Under the pieces are notes generated by a model. The model did not search any database and had not been told where the DNA came from. It saw only the letters and a program-made list of their open reading frames with translations. DNA of 64,000 nucleotides from Microvirga ossetica (GTDB taxonomy: Bacteria > Pseudomonadota > Alphaproteobacteria > Rhizobiales > Beijerinckiaceae). The DNA lies in contig NZ_CP016616.1 in assembly GCF_002741015.1 (NCBI RefSeq), positions 603,501 to 667,500 of the forward strand, read 5' to 3'. Positions within the stretch are counted from its first letter, which is position 1; each line of letters opens with the position of its first letter. This document shows positions 27,690 to 36,528 of the stretch, one piece after another. The position numbers and the translations under genes are program-made.

Positions 27690-29102
27690 TTACTCGGCGG
27701 CCGGCGCGATATCCTGCAAGCCGCTCGAACGCCCTTGGCGGAGCAACCGATACGAGGCGGCCGGATGGCTTTTGGCAAGCCGCGAGCGGCCGGAACCGAA
27801 GAGCTTCTCGCGCAGGGTGCCATCGGCGTAGTCGCGCTTGTACACGCCGCGCTCCTGCAGGATCGGCACCACGAGGTCGACGAAATCCTCCAGACCTTCG
27901 GGCGTGACGACGCGGCTGAGATTGAAGCCGTCGATATCCGTATCCTCGACCCAGCTCTGCAGCTCGTCCGCGATCTCCTCCGCCGAGCCCACGAGCGGCG
28001 CGTTGCGGCTGCCGAGGCCCTTGCGACCGAAGATCTTGCGCAGGGTCCATGTCTCGCTGCTGTCGATCGTGAAATCCCGCAGCACCGAGTTCATCGCGTC
28101 GTTTTCCTCGTAGCGCAGCGGTTCGTCGGGATCGTAGCGGGAGAAGTCGATGCCGGTCGAGCTCGAGAAATGCGCCAGCGCGCCCTCGGTGCTCGCATAG
28201 CGATGGTACTCTTCGTATTTCTCCTCGGCCTCCTTGCGGGTGCGCCCCACGACGACGGCGCGCCCGAGAAACACCACGATATCGGAAGGATCGCGCCCCT
28301 GCCCCACCGCACGCCGGCGGATATCGGCCACGGTGGCGCGGGTGCTCTCCTTGTTCGGTCCGGCCAGGAAGATGCATTCGGCGTGCTTCGCGCCGAAATC
28401 CTTGCCGCGGGACGAGGCGCCTGCCTGGTAGAGCACGGGCGTGCGCTGCGGCGACGGCTCCGCGAGGTGCAGAGCGTCCACGCGGTAATGCTTTCCCTCG
28501 TGCCTGACCCGATGCACCTTGCTCGGATCGGCATAAAGACCGCGCGCACGGTCGCGCAGAACCGCGTCGTCCTCCCAGCTGCCTTCCCAGAGCTTGTACA
28601 CCACCTCCATATATTCCTCGGCAGCGTCGTAGCGCTCGTCGTGCTTGATCTGCTTCGTCAGACCCATCCCGCGCGCCGCGCTGTCGAGATAGCCGGTGAC
28701 GATGTTCCAGCCGATCCGCCCGCGGGTGAGATGGTCCAGCGTCGACATGCGGCGGGCGAAGAGATAGGGCGGCTCGTAGGTGAGATTGGCGGTCACGCCG
28801 AAGCCGATATGCTTCGTGACCGCCGCCATGGCCGGGATCACGAGCAGAGGGTCGTTGACCGGCACCTGGACCGCATGGGCGATGGACGGATCCGGGCTGT
28901 CCTTATAGACGTCATAGACGCCGACGATGTCGGCGAGAAAGATTCCGTCGAACTTTCCCCGTTCCGCAATGCGCGCCAGATCCTGCCAGTACTCCAGCGT
29001 GTTGTAGGCCATCGAGCGGTCGCGGGGATGCGCCCACATGCCGTGCTGGATGTGCCCGACGCAATTCATGTCGAAGGCGTTGAGCCGGATCTGCTTCGTC
29101 AT
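27690..29102 (-). CDS. FMNH2-dependent two-component monooxygenase, NtaA/DmoA family
   Basis: A 470-residue luciferase-like monooxygenase of the NtaA/SnaA/DmoA group. These use reduced FMN from a partner reductase to cleave C-N or C-S bonds in small organic compounds such as nitrilotriacetate or dimethyl sulfide. The family's TIM barrel begins LNAFDMNCVGHIQHGMW, and the conserved NIVTGYLDSAARG and PVLYQAGASSRG segments are present. The FMN reductase gene starts 38 bp upstream and is co-oriented, forming the operon. Proximity to transsulfuration genes favours an organosulfur substrate. Confidence 0.86.
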   Translation of the reverse strand: MTKQIRLNAFDMNCVGHIQHGMWAHPRDRSMAYNTLEYWQDLARIAERGKFDGIFLADIVGVYDVYKDSPDPSIAHAVQVPVNDPLLVIPAMAAVTKHIGFGVTANLTYEPPYLFARRMSTLDHLTRGRIGWNIVTGYLDSAARGMGLTKQIKHDERYDAAEEYMEVVYKLWEGSWEDDAVLRDRARGLYADPSKVHRVRHEGKHYRVDALHLAEPSPQRTPVLYQAGASSRGKDFGAKHAECIFLAGPNKESTRATVADIRRRAVGQGRDPSDIVVFLGRAVVVGRTRKEAEEKYEEYHRYASTEGALAHFSSSTGIDFSRYDPDEPLRYEENDAMNSVLRDFTIDSSETWTLRKIFGRKGLGSRNAPLVGSAEEIADELQSWVEDTDIDGFNLSRVVTPEGLEDFVDLVVPILQERGVYKRDYADGTLREKLFGSGRSRLAKSHPAASYRLLRQGRSSGLQDIAPAAE

Positions 29103-29140
29103 GATGTCTCTTGTCTCTCGATGAATGCTGTGTCTGATCT

Positions 29141-29725
29141 TCAGCGCGCCGCAGCGAGGCGAACCGGCGTCGCACTCGGCGCCTGCACGGCGCGCTGGCC
29201 GAGCACGGAAGCGAGCTGCGCGGCAGCCGCCGAGGCCCGTGCGCGGACGGCTGAATCGACGAGCGTGCCGTCGATGAAGTTGCTCTCGCTGGCATAGACC
29301 GCGGTCGGAATTGTGAAGGCCTCGAAGAAGCCGAAGAGCGGACGAAGATGATGCTCGACGACGAGGGCATGGCGCAGCCCTCCGCCGGTGGCCGTCAGCA
29401 GCACAGGCACGTCGCGCAGGGCATCGGGGTCGACGAGATCGAAGAGGTGCTTGAACAGGCCCGTGTAGGACCCCTTGAAGACGGGCGTCCCGACGATCAG
29501 CGCATCGGCGGTCTCGATATCGCGCAGGACGCGCGCGGCATCCGGCGTCAGCTGCGTGCGGGAGAAGGCGGCGCCGAGCCCCTGCCCGATTTCCACCAGG
29601 TCATGAACGACGAAATCGATGGGCGTCGCCCGTCCGACCTCCGCCCCGATGGCTTCGACGAGAGAGCGGGTCTTGGAGGGACGGCGAAAGCTGCCGGCAA
29701 TGCCGACGATGCGAGGGTACGTCAT
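29141..29725 (-). CDS. msuE: NAD(P)H-dependent FMN reductase
   Basis: A 194-residue flavodoxin-like reductase with GIAGSFRRPSKTRSLVEAI near the N-terminus (FMN phosphate loop) and VGTPVFKGSYTGLFKHLFDL in the middle, as in MsuE/SfnF. It supplies reduced FMN to the monooxygenase downstream in the same operon, so the pair is a two-component system. The symbol is by family resemblance; MsuE itself acts in methanesulfonate and dimethyl sulfone use. Confidence 0.85.
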   Translation of the reverse strand: MTYPRIVGIAGSFRRPSKTRSLVEAIGAEVGRATPIDFVVHDLVEIGQGLGAAFSRTQLTPDAARVLRDIETADALIVGTPVFKGSYTGLFKHLFDLVDPDALRDVPVLLTATGGGLRHALVVEHHLRPLFGFFEAFTIPTAVYASESNFIDGTLVDSAVRARASAAAAQLASVLGQRAVQAPSATPVRLAAAR

Positions 29726-30258
29726 GAAGAGCCCCTTTCAGGCAAGTGAGACATTCGTGCCGGGCGGCCGCTGGACTTCCTAGCTCTCAGGGCCGGGAGC
29801 GGCGACGGATTGCGATGAAAGCGGGTGGACGAGCTAGGGCTCTCATGACTGGCGTTCCTCTGCTGGACCACGAGGCGGAGGACGCTTCGCGGCATCTTAG
29901 CGTTTGATCACGCAGCGCAAGTTGCTCACCAAATCACCGCGGCATCGACAGGTTTTGTGGCCCGCGAGCGGAGGCAGGGTTGTCCCCACAATCCGGCATG
30001 TCAATACAAATGTTCTTTTTAGCGAACAAAAAGAAGAATTTTCTCTTTCAGGGATTTTTGAGGGAACGCCTGTCGGCAAACGGCAATTCGCTTTGATAAC
30101 CGGCCGATGGACATGATCCGCAGGCAGACCAGCACCGACGGATCGAAATTTAGTGATCGGAACCGCAGGTGACAATCCACATTCCTGACTGTACTGACGG
30201 TCACGTTTCACATAAAAAAGAAACAAATAAAATATTCAACATCTGAAAGCTGCGAAAT
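29726..30258. other. divergent intergenic region between sulfur operons
   Basis: A 533-bp gap. It contains two inverted repeats: TGTTC-N8-GAACA at 30011-30028 and GTTTC-N10-GAAAC at 30208-30227. Both could be operators for either operon, but no factor is known. A minus-strand open frame at 29897-30226 has no recognised features. I did not find a convincing SAM riboswitch. Confidence 0.45.
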
Positions 30259-31635
30259 ATGCCAGCCCATGGCGCCCTGGAACTGATCGGACGGACCCCC
30301 CTCGTCGAGGTGACGAGTCTCGACACCGGTCCCTGCAAGCTCTTCCTCAAGCTGGAGAGCGCCAATCCCAGCGGATCCATCAAGGATCGCCCGGCGCGGG
30401 CCATGATCGAGGCCGCGGAGGCCGACGGCCGCCTGAAGCCCGGCGGCACCATCGTCGAGGCAACGGCGGGCAATACCGGCGTCGGGTTGGCGCTGGTCGG
30501 GGCCAGCAAGGGCTATCGCACCCTTCTCGTGGTGCCGGACAAGATGTCCCGCGAGAAGGTGCTCCATGCCAAGGCCCTGGGTGCAGAGGTCGTCATCACC
30601 CGCTCCGACGTCGGCAAGGGCCATCCGGATTATTACCAGGATCTGGCCCAGGCGATCACCGGCAGGACGCCAGGCGCCGTCTACATCAACCAGTTCGAGA
30701 ACCCCGCAAACCCGGCCGCCCACGAGGCGAGCACCGGCCCCGAGATCCTGGACGGGATGGAGGGCGACGTGGATGCCGTCGTGGTCGGCGTCGGCTCGGG
30801 CGGCACGCTCACCGGCATCGGGCGCTATCTCAAGAAGGCCTCGCCCAAGACCGTGATGGTGCTGGCCGATCCCGCCGGGTCGATCCTCGCGCCGCTCGTC
30901 GAGACGGGTCGGATGACCGAAGCCGGCTCCTGGGCCGTCGAAGGCATCGGCGAGGATTTCGTGCCGCCTAACTGCGACCTCTCCCTGGTGAAGAAGGCCT
31001 ATTCCATCGGCGACAAGGAGAGTTTTTCCACGGCGCGCGAATTGCTGCGCAAGGAGGGCATCCTCGCCGGCTCCTCAACCGGCACGCTGCTGGCTGCCGC
31101 GCTGCGCTACTGCCGCGAGCAGACCGAGCCAAAGCGCGTCGTCACCCTCGTCTGCGACACGGGCGCCAAATATCTGTCGAAGGTGTTCAACGATGCCTTC
31201 ATCGCGCAGGAAGGCTGGCTCGACCGCAAGACGACCGGCACGGCGCGCGACGTGGTCATCAACCCCTTCGGCGAGGGAGCGACCATCTTCGTGTCGCCGA
31301 GCGAGACCCTGCGCTCGGCCTTCGCCCGCATGCGCTCCTCCGACATCTCGCAGCTGCCGGTGATCGAGGATGGCCGCGTGGTCGGCCTGATCGACGAGAG
31401 CGACATCCTCGACGCGCTGGTTGCCAACGAGCACGCTCCGCAGAGCGTGTTCGACAAGCCCGTGCGCGACGTGATGGTGACACGCCTGCAAACCATTTCC
31501 GCCGATGCTCCGGTCAAGGAGCTTCTGCCCCTCTTCGCCGCCGGTCTCGTGCCGGTGATCATGGACGGCGATGCCTTCGTGGGCCTCGCTACCCGCATCG
31601 ACCTCATCAACTACTTCCGGATCCAGGCTCAATGA
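30259..31635 (+). CDS. cbs: cystathionine beta-synthase
   Basis: A 458-residue PLP enzyme that joins serine and homocysteine to cystathionine, the first step of reverse transsulfuration. The N-terminal PLP domain has the lysine in GSIKDRPA near residue 40 and the phosphate-binding GSGGTL near 185. A C-terminal CBS-domain pair (ETLRSAFARMRSSDISQLPVI, then VRDVMVTRLQ) is typical of the regulatory module. The gene overlaps the gamma-lyase by 4 bp (ATGA). It is transcribed divergently from the monooxygenase/reductase pair. Confidence 0.9.
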   Translation: MPAHGALELIGRTPLVEVTSLDTGPCKLFLKLESANPSGSIKDRPARAMIEAAEADGRLKPGGTIVEATAGNTGVGLALVGASKGYRTLLVVPDKMSREKVLHAKALGAEVVITRSDVGKGHPDYYQDLAQAITGRTPGAVYINQFENPANPAAHEASTGPEILDGMEGDVDAVVVGVGSGGTLTGIGRYLKKASPKTVMVLADPAGSILAPLVETGRMTEAGSWAVEGIGEDFVPPNCDLSLVKKAYSIGDKESFSTARELLRKEGILAGSSTGTLLAAALRYCREQTEPKRVVTLVCDTGAKYLSKVFNDAFIAQEGWLDRKTTGTARDVVINPFGEGATIFVSPSETLRSAFARMRSSDISQLPVIEDGRVVGLIDESDILDALVANEHAPQSVFDKPVRDVMVTRLQTISADAPVKELLPLFAAGLVPVIMDGDAFVGLATRIDLINYFRIQAQ

Positions 31636-32792
31636 ACGCCCGCAACCAGCTCGATTTCGCCACCCGCTGCATCCATGCAGGCCAGTCGCCGGATCCCACC
31701 ACGGGTGCGGTGATGATGCCGATCTACGCCACCTCGACCTATGCGCAGGAGAGCCCCGGCGTTCACAAGGGCTACGATTATGCCCGCTCGCAGAACCCGA
31801 CCCGCATGGCCTTCGAGCGCTGCATCGCGGATCTCGAGGGCGGCACGGCGGGTTTCGCCTTCTCCTCCGGTCTCGCAGCGAGCGCGACCGTGCTCGACAT
31901 GCTGGAACAGGGATCGCACATGATCGCCTCGGACGATCTCTATGGCGGCACGCGCCGCCTGTTCGAGCGCGTGCGCAGGAAGTCGGCCGGGCTCGAGATC
32001 ACTTACGTGAATCTGGGCGATGTCGACGCGGTGAAGGCGGCGCTTCGCCCCAACACCAAGCTCGTCTGGGTCGAGACGCCGACCAATCCACTTCTGAAGC
32101 TCGCCGATCTCGAAGCCATTGCCGCGGCCACGCGCGGGCATGGCACATGGCTCGTCGCCGACAACACTTTCGCCAGCCCCTGGGTACAGCGCCCGCTCGA
32201 ATTCGGCTTCGACATCATCGTGCATTCGACCACCAAATATCTCAACGGCCATTCCGACATGGTCGGCGGCACGGTGGTGGTCGGGAGTAACGACGAGGTC
32301 CGCGAGAAGATCGCGTTCCTGCAGAATGCGGTCGGCTCCGTCTCCAGCCCCTTCGACAGCTTCCTCGCCCTGCGCGGTCTCAAGACATTGTCGCTGCGCA
32401 TGGAACGGCACTGCACCTCGGCCTTGAAGATCGCCCAGTTCCTCGAATCCCATCCGGGCGTGGACGGCGTGATCTATCCGGGCCTCGCCTCGCATCCGCA
32501 GCATGAACTCGCCAAGCGCCAGATGCGCGGCTTCGGCGGCATCGTCACCGGTCGCATCAAGGGCGGGCTCGAGGGCGCGACGCGCTTCCTGGAACGCTGC
32601 CAGCTGTTCACGCTCGCGGAGAGCCTAGGCGGCGTCGAGAGCCTGATCGAGCATCCGGGCATCATGACCCATGCTTCGGTACCGGGAGAGGTTCGGGCCG
32701 AACTCGGCATCGACGACGGGCTCGTCCGCCTATCGGTCGGCATCGAGGATGCGGACGACCTGATCCAGGACCTGCGCTCGGCTTTGGCGTGA
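31632..32792 (+). CDS. cystathionine gamma-lyase-like PLP transsulfuration enzyme
   Basis: A 386-residue fold-type I PLP enzyme of the Cys/Met metabolism family. The PLP lysine lies in STTKYLNGHSD near residue 200, and the N-terminal segment TRCIHAGQSPDPTTGAV is the usual opening. As partner of cystathionine beta-synthase it most likely splits cystathionine to cysteine, 2-oxobutyrate and ammonia. Cystathionine beta-lyase or homocysteine-using relatives cannot be excluded by sequence alone. The overlap with cbs indicates one operon. Confidence 0.88.
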   Translation: MNARNQLDFATRCIHAGQSPDPTTGAVMMPIYATSTYAQESPGVHKGYDYARSQNPTRMAFERCIADLEGGTAGFAFSSGLAASATVLDMLEQGSHMIASDDLYGGTRRLFERVRRKSAGLEITYVNLGDVDAVKAALRPNTKLVWVETPTNPLLKLADLEAIAAATRGHGTWLVADNTFASPWVQRPLEFGFDIIVHSTTKYLNGHSDMVGGTVVVGSNDEVREKIAFLQNAVGSVSSPFDSFLALRGLKTLSLRMERHCTSALKIAQFLESHPGVDGVIYPGLASHPQHELAKRQMRGFGGIVTGRIKGGLEGATRFLERCQLFTLAESLGGVESLIEHPGIMTHASVPGEVRAELGIDDGLVRLSVGIEDADDLIQDLRSALA

Positions 32793-33093
32793 GAGCCGGT
32801 ACAATTGACTTCACGTCATCACCGGCCTTGTGCCGGTGATCCCAACCCGAAAAGTGCCGCGATTGATAGGGGCGTCATTACCGGGACAAGCCGGCCATGA
32901 CGTGTGGAGCGCACAACGCTGTCATTCCGGCTGTCATTCCGGGGCCGCGCAGCGGAGCCCGGAATCCATAAACACGACCTCTCCGGAACGAGCGAGCCGT
33001 GTCCACTTCGTTCTGCAATGTTAGCGGGTATGGATTCCGGGCTCGGCCTCTGGCCGCCCCGGAATGACAACGGTAGCCGGAGATGACACGCCC
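32793..33093. repeat. palindromic repeat elements between cgl and hutC
   Basis: This gap is largely repeat DNA. A first hairpin is CACCGGCCTTGTGCCGGTG (about 32819-32837). A second, larger element has arms at 32934-32970 and 33029-33067 that pair almost along their whole length; each contains TCATTCCGGGG and GGAATCCATA or its complement. Repeats of this type are common between genes of Hyphomicrobiales. It lies between convergent genes, so it may also end transcription. Confidence 0.75.
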
Positions 33094-33816
33094 TCAAGCG
33101 ACCGGTGAGAAGCGCCCGACGAGCTGATGCCTGTCGCCGGGATAGGTGATCCGCGCCTCGGTGACGAACGCGCCGGCCTGCCAGGTGCGCCGCTCCAGCA
33201 CGAGGCAGGCGGCGCCTGTCTGAACCTGAAGTCGCTTGGCCATGGCGCTGTCGGCATTGACGGCACGCAGGATGTGCTCCGCATCCGTCCACGGCACGCG
33301 CCGCAACAGCCACGTGCCGGGCGGATCGTCCTTGAACGGCTCGGCCTTCGCCTCCGGCACGGTGGCGAGGTTGATCAGGCGCTGCTCGAAGGCCTGCGGC
33401 ACGTCGTCCATCACGTGAAGGGTGGAAATGCAGAGCATCTTCATGCCAGCCGGCTGGCCCGTGCGCTGCGCGGCCGCCGCATCGATCGGCTCGATGGCGC
33501 GATGGAGGATCCTGAAGCGGTACTCGATGCCGGCGCGCGCCGCCTCGAGGGCGAAATCCTGGATCTGCAGCACGGCCTGCTGGTTGCTCGGCTCCGCCAC
33601 CACCGAGCCCGCCCGGCGCCGGCGCGTGATAAGGCCGTTGGCCGCGAGCGTCGAAAGCACCTTGTTCACCGTCATGCGCGAGCAGCCGTATTCGGCCATC
33701 AGCTCGTGCTCGAACGGGATGCGGTAGCCTGGCGCCCAATCGCCGGACATGATCCTGGCCTCGATATCGTCGCGGATGCGCTGGTGCAGATGTTTCATGC
33801 TGCCTTCAGTCTTCAT
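33094..33816 (-). CDS. hutC: HutC, GntR-family histidine utilisation repressor
   Basis: A 240-residue GntR/HutC regulator with N-terminal winged helix (RIPFEHELMAEYGCSRMTVNKVLS, helix-turn-helix core at about 30-53) and a C-terminal UTRA effector domain (from about residue 90). HutC represses hut genes and is released by urocanate. The start at 33816 overlaps the hutF stop as ATGA; an alternative ATG at 33798 would drop six residues. A much longer open frame upstream in the same frame runs across hutF and is not real. Confidence 0.9.
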   Translation of the reverse strand: MKTEGSMKHLHQRIRDDIEARIMSGDWAPGYRIPFEHELMAEYGCSRMTVNKVLSTLAANGLITRRRRAGSVVAEPSNQQAVLQIQDFALEAARAGIEYRFRILHRAIEPIDAAAAQRTGQPAGMKMLCISTLHVMDDVPQAFEQRLINLATVPEAKAEPFKDDPPGTWLLRRVPWTDAEHILRAVNADSAMAKRLQVQTGAACLVLERRTWQAGAFVTEARITYPGDRHQLVGRFSPVA

Positions 33817-35171
33817 GCCAGGATGCGAGCCAAGGCGCGTGAATAGCGGGCGCGGATCGCTTCGCCATGGATGTGCCGGCCGTTTCTTACCACAGGCTTG
33901 CCCGCGACGAACACCGTATCGATGACGGCCTTGCCCGCCACGAACACGTAAGAATCGATCCAGCGATCGCCGGAAATGGCAGCAAGATCCGGGTGGCTGC
34001 CGTCGAGCACCACGAAATCGGCGCGCTTCCCCTCTGCGATTCCGCCCACGCGCCGTCCGAGAGCCTGCGCTCCGCCGGCCAGCGCCTTCTGGTAGAGGCT
34101 GCGCCCCGTCGATTGTCCTTCGCGCTCGGCGAGCACGTTGCGGGCGCGGTGCTTGAGGCGCTGGCTGTATTCGAAAAGCTTGAGCTCTCCCGGCGCCGAA
34201 ATCTCGATGTTGGAATCGGACCCGACGCCGAAGCGGCCGCCCGCGGCGAGATAGTCGACGCCCTCGAAAATCCCGTCGCCGAGATTGGCCTCGGTGATCG
34301 GGCACAAACCCGCCACTGCGCCACTGTCGGCGATACCCTTGACCTCCCGCGCGTCGAGATGCGTGGCATGGATCAGGCACCAGCGTTGATCCACAGGCGC
34401 ATGATCGAGCAGCCACGCGACCGGGCACTGGCCCGACCAGGCGAGGCAATCCTCGACCTCCTTCACCTGCTCGGCGATGTGGATATGGATCGGCCCCTCG
34501 CCGGCCATCGCGACGACATCGCGAAGGCTCTCGGATGTCACCGCGCGCAGGCTGTGCGGCGCGATTCCGACAACGGCATCGTCGAGATCCGCCACCGCCT
34601 TGCGGGCGCCTTCGAGCAGGCGGGCGTAGCTCTCGATATCGTTGATGAACCGCCGCTGCCCCTCCGCAGGCGCCGCGCCGCCGAAGCCGCCCTGGGCATA
34701 GAAGACCGGCAGCAGCGTCAGGCCCATGCCAGTCTCGTGCGCTGCGGCCGCGATGCGATGGGAGAGTTCCGCGATGTCGGCATGAGGACGACCGTCGGCA
34801 TCGTGATGCAGGTAGTGGAACTCGGCGAGCGCGGTGAAGCCGCCTTCCAGCATCTCCATCATCGCGAAGGCCGCGATGGCCTCGACATCGTCCGGCATGA
34901 GGGATCCGAGGAAGCGGTACATCACCTGCCGCCAGGTCCAGAAGCTGTCCCCTTGCGGCCCGCGCGTTTCGGCAAGCCCCGCCATGCCGCGCTGGAAGGT
35001 ATGGCTGTGCAGGTTCGGCAGGCCCGGCAGCGCGATGCCGGCGACGCGCTCGCGGTCTTCGGCGGAGGCATTCGGATGGACCGCGGCAATCGTGCCGTCC
35101 CCGATATCGAGACCGACATTCCTGGCCCAGCCATGGGCAAGGAGGGCATGATCGAGAATGAGCCTGCGCAT
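33813..35171 (-). CDS. hutF: formimidoylglutamate deiminase (HutF)
   Basis: A 452-residue zinc-dependent amidohydrolase that converts N-formimino-glutamate to N-formyl-glutamate and ammonia. The metal-binding NLHSHTFQRGM is near residues 53-63. HutF with HutG defines the five-step pathway, in contrast to the one-step HutG formiminoglutamase route. It is the promoter-proximal gene of the minus-strand hutF-hutC pair, opposite hutI, with a shared HutC-operator region. Confidence 0.9.
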   Translation of the reverse strand: MRRLILDHALLAHGWARNVGLDIGDGTIAAVHPNASAEDRERVAGIALPGLPNLHSHTFQRGMAGLAETRGPQGDSFWTWRQVMYRFLGSLMPDDVEAIAAFAMMEMLEGGFTALAEFHYLHHDADGRPHADIAELSHRIAAAAHETGMGLTLLPVFYAQGGFGGAAPAEGQRRFINDIESYARLLEGARKAVADLDDAVVGIAPHSLRAVTSESLRDVVAMAGEGPIHIHIAEQVKEVEDCLAWSGQCPVAWLLDHAPVDQRWCLIHATHLDAREVKGIADSGAVAGLCPITEANLGDGIFEGVDYLAAGGRFGVGSDSNIEISAPGELKLFEYSQRLKHRARNVLAEREGQSTGRSLYQKALAGGAQALGRRVGGIAEGKRADFVVLDGSHPDLAAISGDRWIDSYVFVAGKAVIDTVFVAGKPVVRNGRHIHGEAIRARYSRALARILA

Positions 35172-35325
35172 CGCCGTTACCTCTGCTGCGGACCGGCCTG
35201 GGCATCGAAGGCCGCCAAAAAGCCATTCCGACGCAGGACCATCAAAGCCGATCGAATAAGTCTAGACAATATCGATCTTTCGCGATTATGTATAGACATT
35301 ATCGCGACTACACCGGAGCAGGAAC
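35172..35325. promoter_or_regulatory. divergent hutF/hutI promoter region with HutC boxes
   Basis: Two copies of a HutC-type box, GTCTAGACA (35260-35268) and GTATAGACA within the 12-mer ATGTATAGACAT (35288-35299), lie in the 154-bp gap, about 30 bp apart. The 12-mer recurs, inverted, upstream of the importer at 41532. These look like operators that control both directions. Confidence 0.65.
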
Positions 35326-36528
35326 ATGCGCTTCGATAGGGTCTGGCTCAACGCTCGCCTTGCTACGCTTCAAGATGACGGCCTCGGGATCGTCGAGAAC
35401 GGGGCCATTGCTGCCAAGGATGGCCGGATTGCCTTTGCCGGACCGGAAAAGGACCTGCCCGGCGGCTGGGATGCGGGCGAGCGAATCGACTGCGAGGGCC
35501 GCTGGATCACCCCCGGTCTCGTCGATTGCCACACCCACGTCGTCTATGGCGGCGAACGGGCGCACGAGTTCGAGCTGCGCCTGAAAGGCGCGAGCTACGA
35601 GGAGATCGCCCGCGCCGGCGGCGGCATCGTCTCCACCGTCAAGGCCACCCGCGCGGCGAGCGAGGATGAACTCGTGGCAAGTGCCCTGCCCCGCCTCGAC
35701 CATCTCATCGCCGAGGGCTGCACCTCTATCGAGATCAAGTCGGGCTACGGCCTCGACCTTGACACCGAGGCCCGATCCTTGCGCGCCGCGCGCCGCTTAG
35801 GCAGCGAGCGTCCCGTCTCCGTCACCACCACCTTCCTCGGCGCCCATGCCCTGCCGCCGGAGGCGAAAGGCGACAAAGATGCCTTCATCGACAAGATCTG
35901 CCGCGAGATGCTGCCCGCACTTGCCCGCGAAGGTCTGGCCAATGCGGTCGACGCCTTCTGCGAGGGCATCGCCTTTTCTCCCGAGCAGACGGCGCGCGTG
36001 TTCGATGCTGCGAAGGCGCACGGCCTGCACATCAAGCTCCATGCCGATCAGCTCTCGAACCTGCACGGCGCAAAACTTGCCGCCGATTACGGCGCTCTCT
36101 CGGCCGATCATCTCGAATACACGGACGAGGACGGCGCTGTCGCCATGGCGAAGGCCGGCACCGTCGCCGTGCTGCTGCCTGGCGCCTTCTACATGCTGCG
36201 CGAAACCAAGCTGCCGCCCATCGCCGCCTTCCGCAAAGCCGGCACGCATATGGCCCTCGCGACCGATTGCAATCCCGGCACCTCGCCGCTGACCTCGCTG
36301 CTGCTCACCATGAACATGGGCGCGACGCTGTTCAGGATGACGGTCGAGGAGTGCATCGCCGGCGTCACGCGTGAGGCCGCGCGTGCGCTGGGTCAACTCG
36401 ACGAGATCGGCACGCTGGAAACCGGCAAGTCCTGCGATCTTGCGATCTGGAATATCGAGCGCCCGGCGGAGCTCGTCTACCGCATCGGATTCAACCCGCT
36501 TCACGCCCGCATCTGGAGAGGACAGTGA
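35326..36528 (+). CDS. hutI: imidazolonepropionase (HutI)
   Basis: A 400-residue zinc amidohydrolase that opens the ring of 4-imidazolone-5-propionate to formimino-glutamate. The metal motif [10 protein letters not shown] is near residue 67, and the later ligands appear in KLHADQLS and TDCNPGTSP. It heads the plus-strand hut operon and overlaps hutH by 4 bp. Confidence 0.92.
   Translation: MRFDRVWLNARLATLQDDGLGIVENGAIAAKDGRIAFAGPEKDLPGGWDAGERIDCEGRWITPGLVDCHTHVVYGGERAHEFELRLKGASYEEIARAGGGIVSTVKATRAASEDELVASALPRLDHLIAEGCTSIEIKSGYGLDLDTEARSLRAARRLGSERPVSVTTTFLGAHALPPEAKGDKDAFIDKICREMLPALAREGLANAVDAFCEGIAFSPEQTARVFDAAKAHGLHIKLHADQLSNLHGAKLAADYGALSADHLEYTDEDGAVAMAKAGTVAVLLPGAFYMLRETKLPPIAAFRKAGTHMALATDCNPGTSPLTSLLLTMNMGATLFRMTVEECIAGVTREAARALGQLDEIGTLETGKSCDLAIWNIERPAELVYRIGFNPLHARIWRGQ

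Noticed and set aside
29726..30258. SAM-II or other riboswitch before the cbs gene
   Set aside because: I could not fold a known riboswitch core by eye; only two simple inverted repeats were seen.
33094..35226. A 710-codon minus-strand open frame
   Set aside because: Only the last 240 codons (HutC) are protein-like. The rest overlaps hutF in another frame and is Arg-rich.
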